From Opitutaceae bacterium (lineage in GTDB: Bacteria; Verrucomicrobiota; Verrucomicrobiae; Opitutales; Opitutaceae): a DNA stretch of 5,177 nt. The notes below the pieces were generated by a model. That model saw only the letters and a program-made list of their open reading frames with translations, ran no database searches and had not been told where the DNA came from. The DNA lies in the NCBI GenBank assembly GCA_031266495.1, contig JAISAX010000807.1:1-5177 (forward strand), in the 5' to 3' direction. The translations under genes and the position numbers were made by a program. Below are positions 5,155 through 5,177 of the stretch, piece by piece. How positions within the stretch are numbered: position 1 is the first letter of the stretch; the number at the start of each line of letters is the position of its first letter.

Positions 5155-5177
5155 CGGAGGAGGAGGGGGAAGGGGGG

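Overview
The window (about 5.2 kb, GC-rich) looks like chromosomal DNA of a Verrucomicrobiota bacterium, possibly Opitutaceae. The reasons are the pseudopilin with an H-X9-DG motif, the cluster of sugar-type enzymes (Gfo/Idh/MocA, enolase superfamily, GH130), and gene gaps filled with short hairpin repeats and heptamer tandem repeats. The taxonomic call is inference from gene style, not from a marker gene.

Layout. On the + strand there are two overlapping genes: a Gfo/Idh/MocA-type dehydrogenase (63-1058), then an enolase-superfamily protein (1055-2710) joined to it by an ATGA stop/start overlap. They are almost certainly co-transcribed. On the - strand, reading from the right edge, there is a type IV pilin-like H-X9-DG protein (5154-4387), a 588-bp gap rich in inverted repeats (3799-4386), and a GH130-family glycosidase/phosphorylase (3798-2656). 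The GH130 gene converges on the enolase gene, and their 3' ends overlap by 55 bp.

How they may work together. The dehydrogenase and the MLE-type enolase-superfamily protein would fit consecutive steps on a sugar or sugar-acid-like metabolite. The cytoplasmic GH130 enzyme would act on mannosides or related oligosaccharides. No transporter, regulator or kinase lies in the window, so the substrate cannot be fixed. The pseudopilin belongs to a family that is strongly expanded in this phylum and need not share the pathway.

Main oddities. (1) The last 70 or so codons of the enolase-like gene read through what looks like intergenic repeat DNA: a heptamer tandem, a G10 run and a perfect 20-bp palindrome. 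(2) A C13-(CA)5 tract sits just upstream of the dehydrogenase. (3) Four copies of one hairpin family, with varied but paired stems, lie within 150 bp upstream of GH130. (4) GH130 has a Pro/Asn/Gln/Asp repeat at its N terminus. (5) The starts of the GH130 and pilin genes have C-rich leaders containing the complement of a Shine-Dalgarno sequence. I see no defence system, CRISPR array, RNA gene or intact mobile element.
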